NCBI GenBank assembly: GCA_934501535.1 | Contig: CAKSUM010000018.1 | Coordinates: 1 to 58,623, forward strand | DNA from: an uncultured Clostridia bacterium | GTDB taxonomy: Bacteria; Bacillota; Clostridia; UBA1381 | DNA length: 58,623 nucleotides | Direction: 5' to 3' | Shown here: in pieces, positions 1-8,628 of the stretch | Position numbering within the stretch: the first letter of the stretch is position 1 | Layout: each line of letters opens with the position of its first letter | Notes under the pieces: generated by a model | What the model saw: only the letters and a program-made list of their open reading frames with translations | What the model was told of the DNA's origin: nothing | The model's database searches: none | Program-made: the position numbers and the translations under genes

Positions 1-11
1 CAAAAAACTAC

Positions 12-569
12 TTAGATTATATTATCATTTTGGAGCCAATTTTGAGGTTTACACAAAATGAGGGATTGCCCCAGAAAGGTTTGAAATTTATCAGGGTAAA
101 TTTCGCCTTTTTTGTATTTAAGACGGCATTCCATAAGCTTTTTAAGTTTATGATGAAGTTCAGTCTTCTGTTTTTCATCGCTGCATTTTTTGTGCTTGTA
201 ATAGGTTGCCTGATATACTTTATCGTACAGCAAAAGAAGCGGGTCTGATTGCTTTGCTGCTTTTGAGCACTTTTTTGCACCGTGTTGCCGACATTCCTCA
301 TTATTGCAGTATTCCATGGAGGGATTATCGGCAAGAAAGAATTTCGAGCAATTTCTGCACTTTACAATGGGTGTATTATTGGTAAGAGCATACATCATTT
401 CCAAGCGGAGAAAATCAAAAAAATCACTTAAATAATACATATCAACAAAATGGATTTCCCCATCATCACCGATATTTTCTATTGTTTTTGTTACAGGATA
501 TTTTGTTTTACTTAATTTAAATTCCTCACCGCACAACAAATAACTCTCTATTCTTTTTTTCTTCTCCAT
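12..569 (-). CDS. Shortened DUF6076-like cysteine-motif protein
   Basis: The frame encodes about 185 residues from an ATG at 569; a TTG at 587 would add six. The middle carries CRNC followed by YCN, EC and KC, a metal-binding-like Cys pattern resembling the one in the protein at 6421-7548 of this window. From memory that pattern belongs to the family labelled DUF6076, whose function is unknown. Members are usually longer, so this copy probably lacks its N-terminal half. No convincing ribosome binding site precedes either start. It sits beside a decayed recombinase, so it may be a fragment left by element turnover rather than a working gene. Confidence 0.5.
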   Translation of the reverse strand: MEKKKRIESYLLCGEEFKLSKTKYPVTKTIENIGDDGEIHFVDMYYLSDFFDFLRLEMMYALTNNTPIVKCRNCSKFFLADNPSMEYCNNEECRQHGAKKCSKAAKQSDPLLLLYDKVYQATYYKHKKCSDEKQKTELHHKLKKLMECRLKYKKGEIYPDKFQTFLGQSLILCKPQNWLQNDNII

Positions 570-689
570 GACCAAATATAACTTCAAAATTCATTTTCTT
601 ATTCCTCACAAATTACAGAATAATTACAAATATAAAAATGCTTGACAAGGCGTTTCAGATATGCCAAAATATCTTTACAAGATAATTGA

Positions 690-1368
690 CAAACGCTTAA
701 TCCTGTAATCAGTATAACACGAAGATGGATTGTTCGTCAAAAGCAGCAAGAGGGTCTTGTGCTGATTCCGCCGATGGGATACTTCAAAGATAAAAATACA
801 AACGAAGTTGAAATTGTAGAGGAAGCGGCAGAAATCATAAGAACCATATTCAAGCTTTATCTTGAAGGATACGGTCTGAAAGCAATAGCAAGAATACTGA
901 ACGAAAGATGTCAAGAAATGGGCAGCCGGAAAATCCACCACAGAGAAAAGGCTTGAAAATCTCAGGAATAGCATTATCGAAACAGAACTTGAAATTCAAA
1001 AAATCCTTATGGAAAGAATTGAAGATAAGCAAAATAGCGATATGTATGACAAGATGATTGAGACGAGGCGAGATGACATTGAGAAATTTAAAAAGGAAAT
1101 CAGCGAGATAGAAAATCTTGATAAAACAATCAAGGAACGGAAATCTACTCTCAAACACTCCATAGAACTGCTCGATGACATCATAGCCGAGAACAACATC
1201 AGCAACGCAAACTTACATCTGATGTTCGACAAAATCGTCATTGAGGAAACGGACGAAGGCTTAAATCTTGACTTAAGATTAAAGTCGCCATTTATCAGCA
1301 AGAAGAAAGAACCATTACTCAAAAAATATATGATTGTGGATAATGAAGTTTTAAGCGTCGGAGCATAA
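690..1368 (+). pseudogene. Decayed large serine recombinase (C-terminal half)
   Basis: Two reading frames together match the middle and end of a large serine recombinase. The first, up to about 925, has the recombinase-domain signature around PPMGYFKDK and LKAIARILNER. The second, roughly 920-1368, is the long coiled coil and C-terminal tail. The zinc-ribbon Cys region expected between them is missing and the frame changes there, so an internal deletion with frameshift is likely. There is no N-terminal resolvase catalytic domain upstream of 690, where an in-frame stop sits. It faces the intact recombinase at 1408-2892 tail to tail. The remnant probably marks an older, inactivated integration. 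Confidence 0.75.
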
Positions 1369-1387
1369 CAATGTATCGTTAAATAGC

Positions 1388-1420
1388 AAAACACTTATAG
1401 GAAAATCCTATAAGTGTTTT
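1388..1420. terminator. Bidirectional hairpin between two recombinase genes
   Basis: A perfect 14-bp stem (1388-1401 with 1407-1420) encloses a 5-nt loop, with A-rich and T-rich ends that suit termination on both strands. The stop codon of the intact recombinase (minus strand) lies inside the stem, so the hairpin overlaps coding sequence. Confidence 0.65.
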
Positions 1421-2892
1421 GAAGGTGGTGCGCCGAGTGATGTCAAATCCGAACCGAGGGCAGAGCTTTCTATTTCCTCGAATGTAATAGTTTCTGTGCC
1501 TTCTTTATAGTTACAGTCAATAATTATTTTGTCATCATACAAATATATTGAATTGACAAAGCTGTTTACAAGCCGTCTGCGGTGATCTAATCTTTTGGGA
1601 TTGAGCTTTCTGAATTTGTATATCCAAAATAAAATTTGTTCTTTTGTCAGCTTTGGCTTGCTCATTTCTTCTTTTATGATTTGCACTGATAATTCACTTT
1701 TTTCTCGTTCAAGCGATTCAAGTCTTTCTTTTGTAGACGGAGTAAAAATCCCTTGCTGAATTGCATTGAGCATATTATCAATATTTTTCTGAACTTCGGC
1801 AAACTGTTTTTGAAGTATGGGCAATGATGTATTTTCTTTGTTAAGATGTTCAAGTAAGGCATCCGCCAATCTATCCATTAACTCATCATCAAAGATTATT
1901 TTCATAATGTGTGATATGACAAGTTCTTCAATCCATTCCTTGCGAACGGTCTTTTTGTCGCACCCTCTGTGGTATTTCACGCTTACGCATTTGTAGTAAC
2001 GATGAACAATTCCGGTGTGACTTGTTCCGCTTTCGCCCGCCATAAGACACTTACATTTTCCGCAAAACAGTTTTGTTGTAAGTATGTATTCATCTTCCGC
2101 CTTATGCTTTGCCGGAGCCTTTTTGTTTGATTTCATCATATCCTGCACCCTTTCAAATAAATCCTCCGGCACGATTGCCGGGATTCCGTTCGGTGTTACA
2201 AAATTACTGTATCGGTATTCTCCGGTATATTTTCTGTTATGGAGCATTCTTGTTACCGTGTTTAGCGTTATAGGGGTATTTTTCTTTGTGCGAATGCCTT
2301 TTAGATTTAATTCATCGGTTATTTCCTGCATAGTGGAGCCTTCGGCGTAATGCTTAAATGACTCCAAAACTGCCGGCGCAGTAAGCGGATCAATTACAAA
2401 ACATTGGTTTTTGTCTGTTGAATATCCTATCGGCAAAGTGCCGCCGTTATATTTACACTTTAATGCGTTTTCGGTAAGTCCTCGAGTAACCTTTTCCGAC
2501 AACTCCGCCGAATAATATTCTGCCATACCCTCAAGCAAAGATTCAAGTAAAATACCCTCGGAGTTTTGGGATATTTTTTCGGTTGCGGATATAACCTTAA
2601 CACCGTTTTTCTGCAATACAGATTTATAATGTGCGGAATCGTAACGATTTCGGGCGAATCTGTCTAACTTCCAAACTATGACCAATTCAAATAAACCGTT
2701 TGCACTTTCCTTAATCATTCTCTGAAAATCGGGGCGGTTATCTGTTTTTGCGGATAATGCTCTGTCTATATATGTATCCACAATAACCATATCGTTTGCT
2801 TCTGCAAAGGCTTGACATTCACGCAGCTGTCCTTCAATAGATTCTTCGCGCTGACTGTCCGAAGAATATCGTGCGTATATCACCGCATTCAT
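1408..2892 (-). CDS. Large serine recombinase (site-specific integrase)
   Basis: This 494-residue protein has the full architecture of large serine integrases and transposases (TndX/CcrB-like). The N-terminal resolvase domain contains YARYSSDSQ with Ser10 as the expected nucleophile, and DRFARN further on. A recombinase domain spans about 165-270, a zinc ribbon about 285-335 (CGKC, then a Cys pair near YKC and GCDKK), and a coiled coil about 350-420. Such enzymes cut and rejoin DNA through a phosphoserine link without a host factor. It is probably the integrase of all or part of this island. Its own attachment site is not obvious, and the C-terminus runs into the terminator hairpin. Confidence 0.93.
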   Translation of the reverse strand: MNAVIYARYSSDSQREESIEGQLRECQAFAEANDMVIVDTYIDRALSAKTDNRPDFQRMIKESANGLFELVIVWKLDRFARNRYDSAHYKSVLQKNGVKVISATEKISQNSEGILLESLLEGMAEYYSAELSEKVTRGLTENALKCKYNGGTLPIGYSTDKNQCFVIDPLTAPAVLESFKHYAEGSTMQEITDELNLKGIRTKKNTPITLNTVTRMLHNRKYTGEYRYSNFVTPNGIPAIVPEDLFERVQDMMKSNKKAPAKHKAEDEYILTTKLFCGKCKCLMAGESGTSHTGIVHRYYKCVSVKYHRGCDKKTVRKEWIEELVISHIMKIIFDDELMDRLADALLEHLNKENTSLPILQKQFAEVQKNIDNMLNAIQQGIFTPSTKERLESLEREKSELSVQIIKEEMSKPKLTKEQILFWIYKFRKLNPKRLDHRRRLVNSFVNSIYLYDDKIIIDCNYKEGTETITFEEIESSALGSDLTSLGAPPSKHL

Positions 2893-2967
2893 AAATTCAC
2901 TTCCTCTCGTATAATTTCATATGATTTTTATACCACTAAAATATAAAATCTACAAATGTATGATTCA

Positions 2968-2998
2968 CAACGGGCATCGCATTTCACAATGCCCGTTG
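2968..2998. terminator. Hairpin downstream of the small ParB-linked gene
   Basis: A perfect 10-bp stem (2968-2977 with 2989-2998) lies between the recombinase start and the end of the small gene at 3005. There is no strong T tract on the minus strand, so termination is only a suggestion. Confidence 0.4.
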
Positions 2999-3004
2999 AT
3001 AAAA

Positions 3005-3163
3005 TTATTCTTTTTCCTTGTTTTCAAGGTCCGTTTTCCATTGCTCAAATTCTTTTTGCCCGTCATCGCTCTCGTAGAAAGCAATAAGTTCAGGCAATAA
3101 ACAGCGAGCAAGTGCATCAATCTCATGCTGCGGAATTTGATCTACATTGCTCTTGTTACTCAC
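3005..3163 (-). CDS. Small conserved mobile-element protein (52 aa)
   Basis: A GTG start at 3163 is preceded by a good AAGGGAG ribosome binding site. The product is a 52-residue acidic protein containing ALARCLLPELIAFYES and a charged helical tail. Small proteins of this kind, with an ARCLLP motif, are familiar beside ParB-like genes of clostridial conjugative and mobilisable elements. I recall the pattern but no function. It lies 38 bp downstream of the ParB-like gene on the same strand, so it is probably co-transcribed with the mobilisation genes. Confidence 0.7.
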   Translation of the reverse strand: MSNKSNVDQIPQHEIDALARCLLPELIAFYESDDGQKEFEQWKTDLENKEKE

Positions 3164-3201
3164 TGTTTCAAACTCCCTTCATTAGTATTTCCGAATCGGT
3201 A

Positions 3202-4047
3202 TTATCGCTCCAAATTATTTCGTTGCTTGCGTTTATAATGAGCTTCACAAAGTTTGACAATCATCTCTTCAATTTGAGCGTTGCTGTAGCTTTGGGGAAA
3301 GTATTTCCGCACACGCTCGGTCGGGATTTTAATCCGTTCCTTTTGGTTTGCTTTTTCCTCTGACATAATTTCAAGAATTTTATCGTCGTTGAGTTTCCCT
3401 GCCTGACTTAACTTCTTCATACGCACCGCCTGAGATAATGAAGGAGTGCATTCCTCGCTATAAATGACTTCGAGCAAATCCTGCTGTTCAATATCGTTGA
3501 GATATGAAAGCTCAACCGCCGGAGTAAAAGCAATTCGTCCCTCGTCAACATATTTCAAAAGTTCAGGCAAAAGTTTAGTCAAGCGTATGTATCTCTTGAC
3601 TGTTTCTCTGCTGACTTTTTCGCTTTCACCAATAATCTCTGTACTTAACTTCGGCTCAACTTGTGCTGAAGTTAAATCTGTGCGTTTGCCCTGATGTGAT
3701 AAGGCTTCCATTTTTAATTTGTATGCGAATGCCCGTTCACTCGGTAAGACATTATCCCGGTGAATGTTGCTGTCAACGAGAGCAATAGCGGCGGCATCTC
3801 TGTCCATTTCATAAATTAAGACAGGAACTTTATCCATTCCTGCCTTAATTCCTGCGTGCAATCTGCGGTGCCCCGAAATCACCTCATATTCGTTATTTTC
3901 AATCGGTCTTACAATAAGCGGAGAGAGTATTCCGTTCTCCTTTATGCTTTCTGTTAAATCCATCATTTCATCATCGTCTTTCACATGGTATGGGTGATTT
4001 TCAAACGGTTTTAATTTTTCAGCTTCTATATACGTAATGTTCTTCAT
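3202..4047 (-). CDS. ParB/Spo0J-like partition protein
   Basis: The 281-residue product starts with a ParB/sulfiredoxin-fold nuclease-like domain (about residues 5-95). It contains NGILSPLIVRP and GHRRLHAG (59-66), the counterpart of the GERRxRA CTP/phosphate-binding box. A helix-turn-helix DNA-binding region follows at about 115-200 and a basic C-terminal tail at the end. Family members bind parS-like sites and segregate or regulate plasmids and integrative elements. The ATG overlaps the stop of the relaxase 3' frame by ATGA, so it is translationally coupled to the mobilisation genes. No ParA partner is present nearby, which points to an accessory element role. Confidence 0.9.
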   Translation of the reverse strand: MKNITYIEAEKLKPFENHPYHVKDDDEMMDLTESIKENGILSPLIVRPIENNEYEVISGHRRLHAGIKAGMDKVPVLIYEMDRDAAAIALVDSNIHRDNVLPSERAFAYKLKMEALSHQGKRTDLTSAQVEPKLSTEIIGESEKVSRETVKRYIRLTKLLPELLKYVDEGRIAFTPAVELSYLNDIEQQDLLEVIYSEECTPSLSQAVRMKKLSQAGKLNDDKILEIMSEEKANQKERIKIPTERVRKYFPQSYSNAQIEEMIVKLCEAHYKRKQRNNLER

Positions 4048-5410
4048 CGTGTTCTGTTCCTATCTTTGTGTAAAATCTTGTTTTCCATATCCCGTTCAAT
4101 ATCAAGAAGCTGCTGTATTTTTGGAATGGAGTCCAAAGCCGCCTTCGCAATTTTGAGCTTATCCCGTAACGGCTTTATCTGTATCGAGATATTTCGCATT
4201 TCTGCCTTATATACTTCCTTGTCTTCGTCAGTTTTAGCTCGTCTGCGCTTGCTATCTGCTTTGTAACGCTCGTTATCCAGCTCCTCAATTTGCTTGGATA
4301 TTTTTGATATAAAGGTTTCAAGCTCCTGCGCGGTGTTAATTTTCTCATCGTGCAGAAGCCTGAATTGTTTTTGGTATTGTTCAAATTTTCGTATTTCCTG
4401 ACGCATCGCCGGTGATAACGGCGGTCGGTAATCAGGTGTCTGTTTCGATGGCTTTAACAGTTCCAGCAGCAGATAAAATATAGCTTCGAGCGTATCCATA
4501 TATTTTACTCGTTGCAGATGATATTCAAGCTCCGCAAGCGGCGTATGCTTTGGTCTTGATTTATGAACACGGTCGCTTTTCACGAATGAGCTTACAATAA
4601 ACCCGTTGCATGAAATCCGTTTTGCAAGCCTTTCTGTTGAGTAATCATCGCCTAAACTGTCATACGAACAGGTCTTTGCCAACCCTTTGCAATAACCGAT
4701 GGGTGTTTTGCCGAGATGTTACGATTAAATGTATATCCCATATTTGTCATTATCCGTTCAAATTCCAGCATGCTTCCGGCTTGTTTTACGGCATCATCAA
4801 CATCTTCACGCAAAATATCCCTGTGCGTCTTGCCGCCGTTTTTATGTATCCAATACGAATTTCTTTCATTGCTGTAAAATTTCGCACCTTCAATTACCGA
4901 CTTGTTGTATTCTTTACATATCTCATCGGATATTTCTCGAAAACGAATATGGTCAGAAATATGATTTTCAAATTTTCGACCCGTTTTGAACGACACGGAA
5001 TTTATGACAATATGATTATGAATATTATCGGTGTTAAGATGCGTTGTAACAACAATTTCATAATCCTTGCCCCACATACGCCGTGCAGTTTCAAGTCCTA
5101 TGTCGTGAGCTTCTTTAGGTGTAACTTCGCCTGACTTAAAGCTCTGATATCCGTGATACGCTACATTACCACCCGTTTTTCCGTAAAAGCGTTTGGTTAT
5201 TATCATCTGTTCATAAGCTCGTACCGCCAAACAGTTGATACCTGTTACAAACATTTTCTTATCTGTTTTATCATCGTTTTCTGCGTATTTGAGTACGGCA
5301 GCCAAGTCATCATCAAGGTACTTTGGATTAGTGGTCTTATCGGGATTGCCCGCATATTTTATAACATCCCTTAATGAGCCTTTGATAGGCCAAAATCCCG
5401 TTGTTGCCAT
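4044..5410 (-). pseudogene. MobA/VirD2-family relaxase, split by a frameshift
   Basis: The first frame (5410 down to 4652, 252 aa) carries the HUH relaxase core: Tyr19 in VIKYAGNPDKT as putative nucleophile and the metal triad in HLNTDNIHNHIVIN (His124, His131, His133). The second frame (to 4044) continues with DSLGDDYSTERLAKRI and a long basic coiled coil, the usual relaxase C-terminus. In the first frame the text runs WQRPVR and then terminates three codons later. Restoring one base near 4662-4664 joins WQRPVR to DSLGDDYS. No slippery heptamer is present, so a mutation or sequencing error is likelier than programmed frameshifting. An intact copy would nick oriT for mobilisation. Confidence 0.87.
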
Positions 5411-5709
5411 TATTCATCAACCTCCTTTCTTTCAGGGGTAAGTAGCTTTAACTGAATTTCATCAAGCAATGACAGAATCTTTTCCTGCAAGTCGACACTG
5501 TAGCCGGAATAGAGTTTTTCATATATCTCACCGAGCTTACCTGAAAACTCATAAAAGCTTTCCGGCAAAAGAGCTTTGGGCGAATAACCCAAAGCTCTCT
5601 TTCTCAAATATTCAGATACGGTTAAGCCACATTTGTCGGCTTTGTTTTTTATGCGTATTTTTTCTTTTTCGGTAACACGCACATAAATGGAATTTGCTCT
5701 TTCGTTCAT
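5410..5709 (-). CDS. MobC-like relaxosome accessory protein
   Basis: The start is the ATG at 5709, preceded by AGGAG nine bases upstream, giving 99 residues. The N-terminus (ANSIYVRVTEKEKIRIKNKA) followed by CGLTVSEYLRKRALG is the ribbon-helix-helix-type pattern of MobC and related mobilisation proteins. The rest is helical and acidic. The stop codon overlaps the relaxase ATG by one base (TAATG), so the two are translationally coupled. The likely role is to bind oriT and help the relaxase. A candidate oriT lies directly upstream. Confidence 0.78.
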   Translation of the reverse strand: MNERANSIYVRVTEKEKIRIKNKADKCGLTVSEYLRKRALGYSPKALLPESFYEFSGKLGEIYEKLYSGYSVDLQEKILSLLDEIQLKLLTPERKEVDE

Positions 5710-5747
5710 TAAAATCAACTCCTGTTTTAAAATATATTTGAGGGGTA

Positions 5748-5797
5748 TTAGGGAACTCCCTAAAATGTAAATGCAGGATTTCCGTGAGGAAGTCCTG
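5748..5797. other. Candidate oriT (two hairpins upstream of mobC-like gene)
   Basis: A perfect 7-bp inverted repeat (5748-5763) is followed by an imperfect hairpin (5774-5797). Both arms of the second contain a TCCTG-type sequence, similar to the ATCCTG nic context of IncP/MOBP relaxases. The site lies just upstream of the mobC-like/relaxase pair, the usual oriT position. This is inferred from structure and position only. Confidence 0.35.
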
Positions 5798-5853
5798 TCT
5801 TTTATGGAATTTGTGCAATACAAGTTCCCTGCTTGTTACAGTATCGGACAGAA

Positions 5854-6150
5854 TTATTCCGCCTGTACTGAATTAAGCCGCATTTTTCCTTGCTTTGTCC
5901 TTTTGAACTCAAGAATTATCCTTGTTCCGACTTCAATATCGGGTATTCCTAAATAATTTCCCGGCTTTTGATAGGCGGTGCATATTATCTTTCTCCCATC
6001 ATCAAGCTCCGCAAAAGCAACAACATTTTTGTTTTTGCCGTATTTTTTACAGGTAAGCGTTCCTGCAAAAACGCCTTCAATCTCGTTGAGCTGGTAGCCC
6101 ATCCCGTCAAAATCTGATCTTGCAAATTGTCTTTTTGAATATGCTCCCAT
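5854..6150 (-). CDS. Unrecognised 98-aa protein of the mobilisation operon
   Basis: The ATG at 6150 has an ideal GGAGG seven bases upstream, so it is preferred over an in-frame ATG at 6165. The product has a basic N-terminus (GAYSKRQFARSDFDGMGY) and a middle part rich in beta-strand-like stretches (VFAGTLTCKKYGKNKNVVAF, then IICTAYQKPG). A basic end with KRTKQGKMRLNS closes it. I do not recognise a named domain. It precedes the mobC-like gene by about 145 bp on the same strand, with the candidate oriT between them. A single-strand-DNA or RNA-binding fold would fit the composition, but that is only a guess. Confidence 0.7.
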   Translation of the reverse strand: MGAYSKRQFARSDFDGMGYQLNEIEGVFAGTLTCKKYGKNKNVVAFAELDDGRKIICTAYQKPGNYLGIPDIEVGTRIILEFKRTKQGKMRLNSVQAE

Positions 6151-6176
6151 AGTAAAATCCTCCATTTTTCAGTGTT

Positions 6177-6200
6177 TTATTTTTTCTTTAATGCAATCAT
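6177..6200 (-). CDS. Candidate 7-aa leader peptide
   Basis: A strong GGAGG lies eight bases before an ATG at 6200. The frame reads MIALKKK and stops. A second ATG at 6206 gives MPMIALKKK but sits too close to the ribosome binding site. It lies 27 bp upstream of the 98-aa gene and downstream of a small G4/C4 hairpin (6229-6248). Such an arrangement is used by leader peptides that control downstream genes, but chance cannot be excluded. Confidence 0.3.
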   Translation of the reverse strand: MIALKKK

Positions 6201-6333
6201 AGGCATCACCTCCGTTTCAAAGAATTAAAAGGGGTTGTTTTTCCCCTTCTGGTATATAGAATGTGAGGAAGTTTTCAAAAAGGCAAGTATTGCGAAAGTG
6301 TAGTAAAACGAAAACCGCAATTAGCTAAACCTC

Positions 6334-6362
6334 TTGAAATACAAACAAAACTATGATATAAT
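6334..6362 (+). promoter_or_regulatory. Sigma-A promoter for the DUF6076-like gene
   Basis: TTGAAA (6334-6339), a 17-bp spacer and TATAAT (6357-6362) lie about 60 bp upstream of the ATG at 6421. The match shows that the true start is 6421 and not the in-frame TTG that overlaps the -35 box. Confidence 0.75.
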
Positions 6363-6420
6363 AGAAATACAGAATGTATTTCGCAATAAAAAATATTTGA
6401 AATTTTTTGAGGTGTTCAAT

Positions 6421-7548
6421 ATGCCGGATAAAATAGAGTTTTTCACCGTTGATTACAGAGATAAATTCGCATTCATAGATAAAAAGAAGTTTACCGTCGG
6501 CAGCTTTGCGGTCAATTTTCTCAACCGATACGAGGAAAATGACAATGGCGCAAGGATAGCCGCAATGTCCTCCGATAATTGGATATTGTCCTCATCAATG
6601 GAAAGAGGCTATTTGAATGATTATGAATTTGTAAAGGCAGGAAAAGAAATTTTATATATCCTTGATGTACTTCCGAATTTCAGCCCATTCGGTTATTTGG
6701 ATATTGAAAGCGAGAGAAAAACAATATCCGAAACCTTTACAAAAGAAAATGCGAGCTTCATATTGGACTATTATAGGCAAAGGGCAGCAGTTTCTTTGCA
6801 AGATGAAGGTGCAATGTCGCTTGATATACTTCCCGGCAGATATGCGGAGATTTCAAAAAGGGCAAACGAATTTATCGGAACTGTAATGCGGATATTGAGG
6901 TTTTACGAGAATATCGGCAATGATATGACAAAAGCGTTTGAGCATTTGACGGAATTTGTTTGGAGCTTGGACGATTTGGGGCATTACAACGAGAGCGAGC
7001 TTTTGACTCACGCGGATAAAATTTTTGATAAGGATAAATTTAATGTAACTACCGAATATACTGCTATTCTGAAAGGCGATAAAAAAACTCTTGTAAAAAG
7101 ACTGCATTTCGAAACATTTTACAGCTTCATTCTTACAGATTTCTTTGAGGGACTGGCATTAGGACATTATCCGAGACAATGCGAGATTTGCGAAACATAC
7201 TTCCTTATGGAAAGTGCAAGAAAGCAAAAGTATTGTATGGGTTTTGCGCCGTTTAACCTTACCGGCGGTGAAAAAATCACTTGCAGAAAGTTTGCGGCGA
7301 AAAATAACCAAAAAGAGTTGGCGAAAAATGATAAAATTACGGATATTTATAACAGACGTTGCAGCTGTATCCGTGCAGAAAAGTCGCAGGGCGTCATATC
7401 GGAGGAATTTGCGGAAAGTGCAAAAAGACTGGCGAAAGACTTAAAGCATAAATTTCGTCGTGACGATAATTACACGGCGGAGGATTTTGAGCGTGATATG
7501 GAAAAGCACAATTTATATAAGGCGGTTGAGGACGGCGTAATATTATAA
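6421..7548 (+). CDS. DUF6076-like protein with Cys cluster
   Basis: The product is 375 residues from the ATG at 6421, which has GAGGTG six bases upstream. The N-terminal two-thirds is a mixed alpha/beta region without a motif I recognise. The C-terminal third carries a Cys cluster: CEICETYF, KYCMG, TCRKF and CSC, like a treble-clef or zinc-ribbon module. The same Cys layout occurs in the shortened gene at 12-569. From memory such proteins are labelled DUF6076 and are common in clostridial mobile elements, with no known function. It is followed after 26 bp by a sigma-like gene on the same strand, so the two probably form one transcript. Confidence 0.8.
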   Translation: MPDKIEFFTVDYRDKFAFIDKKKFTVGSFAVNFLNRYEENDNGARIAAMSSDNWILSSSMERGYLNDYEFVKAGKEILYILDVLPNFSPFGYLDIESERKTISETFTKENASFILDYYRQRAAVSLQDEGAMSLDILPGRYAEISKRANEFIGTVMRILRFYENIGNDMTKAFEHLTEFVWSLDDLGHYNESELLTHADKIFDKDKFNVTTEYTAILKGDKKTLVKRLHFETFYSFILTDFFEGLALGHYPRQCEICETYFLMESARKQKYCMGFAPFNLTGGEKITCRKFAAKNNQKELAKNDKITDIYNRRCSCIRAEKSQGVISEEFAESAKRLAKDLKHKFRRDDNYTAEDFERDMEKHNLYKAVEDGVIL

Positions 7549-7574
7549 CAGTATTGGAAAGCGAGGTGAGCGCC

Positions 7575-8417
7575 GTGAAGGAATGGGAAAAAGAATTGTA
7601 TATTTATCGTTTGAATCCGGCGCCGCCGAAAAAGGACGATTTGCAGGAATACATAGATTTGTATTTTGCGGAAAACGATGAAAAATATCTGATGTGGTTT
7701 CTTCATTATTATGAGCCTGTTTTGAATGATACAGTAACAGATATTGTTCAAAGGTATGCTATGTATGGGCATTTTGCAGACATAAAGCAGGAATGTGTTA
7801 CCGGGATTTACAAAGCTTTAAAAAGCTATAATAAAGCGAAGGACGGACAATTCATAACCTATAAAGTCCGTTTAATGTGGAAAGAGGTGCATAGTTACAT
7901 ACGCACAATGCGTACCGGTTTTTCGGACAACAGCGAAACTGCATATCGGATTATGCGGAAAATAATGTATCTGTATTACTTGTACGGCGGCACAAACGAA
8001 GCAATCCCCAAAATTGCCGGGAAGGTCAAACGTTCGGAAAAGTATGTATCAGAAATGATTGCGGCAGGATTACGAAGTATAAGCATTGCTGAATTTTACA
8101 AAAAATATGCCGATGACGAAGGTGATGAAATGCAAGGCGATGTAACCGTCGATTACACGACCGAGCCGCTCAGCATACTTATGAGAGTTGAATTGCATAA
8201 CCTCTTGAAAGAAGCGTTTTCGAAGCTCGGTTACAGAGAACGGGAAATGATATATTCACATCTCGGTTTATGCCCCGAATGCCTGAGATTTACACAAAAG
8301 TCGAAAACATACCTAGAGATAGCCGCCGAAAACGAGCTTTCATCCGCACAGGCTGCCGAAAATGAAGTAAACCGAGCGTATGAGAAATTACGAAAATACA
8401 TAAAAAGTAATTGGTGA
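7575..8417 (+). CDS. Sigma-70-like protein of the mobile element
   Basis: The GTG at 7575 is preceded by GAGGTG at good spacing, giving 280 residues. An upstream TTG at 7554 lacks such a site. Residues about 45-120 resemble sigma-70 region 2: helices around YYEPVLNDTVTDIVQRYA, then DIKQECVTGIYKALKSY and GQFITYKVRLMWKEVHSYI. A region-4-like helix-turn-helix is plausible near the C-terminus (LGYREREMIYSHL, then YLEIAAENELSSAQAAENE). A Cys pair (CPEC) is inserted there, which is unusual for sigma factors. It may direct transcription of element genes, or be a DNA-binding regulator with a sigma-like fold. Confidence 0.7.
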   Translation: MKEWEKELYIYRLNPAPPKKDDLQEYIDLYFAENDEKYLMWFLHYYEPVLNDTVTDIVQRYAMYGHFADIKQECVTGIYKALKSYNKAKDGQFITYKVRLMWKEVHSYIRTMRTGFSDNSETAYRIMRKIMYLYYLYGGTNEAIPKIAGKVKRSEKYVSEMIAAGLRSISIAEFYKKYADDEGDEMQGDVTVDYTTEPLSILMRVELHNLLKEAFSKLGYREREMIYSHLGLCPECLRFTQKSKTYLEIAAENELSSAQAAENEVNRAYEKLRKYIKSNW

Positions 8418-8429
8418 CATAAACATAAA

Positions 8430-8473
8430 AAGCCCGAATATACAAGCAAAGTTCAGCTTGCATATTCGGGCTT
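8430..8473 (+). terminator. Intrinsic terminator-like hairpin after the sigma-like gene
   Basis: 18-nt arms (8430-8447 and 8456-8473) pair with one mismatch around an 8-nt loop. A T-rich stretch follows. This separates the sigma-like gene from the tyrosine recombinase. Confidence 0.7.
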
Positions 8474-8628
8474 GATTTATATTTTGAAATCCATATATTT
8501 GTCAAATTACCGCTTATTCAATAAACTTTATACCGGAGATTTTTTGTAAACGGTCAAATTCATTGATAACTTCGGATAGTGTGTTTGTATAAGTGGTAAA
8601 ATACATACAGGAAAGGAAGTTGATTTGA

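Noticed and set aside
4655..4685. Programmed frameshift in the relaxase
   Set aside because: No slippery heptamer, stimulatory hairpin or upstream Shine-Dalgarno-like sequence is evident at the junction.
6334..6420. N-terminal extension of the DUF6076-like protein from a TTG at 6334
   Set aside because: The TTG is part of a clear -35 box and the extension overlaps the promoter and transcript start. The ATG at 6421 has a good ribosome binding site.
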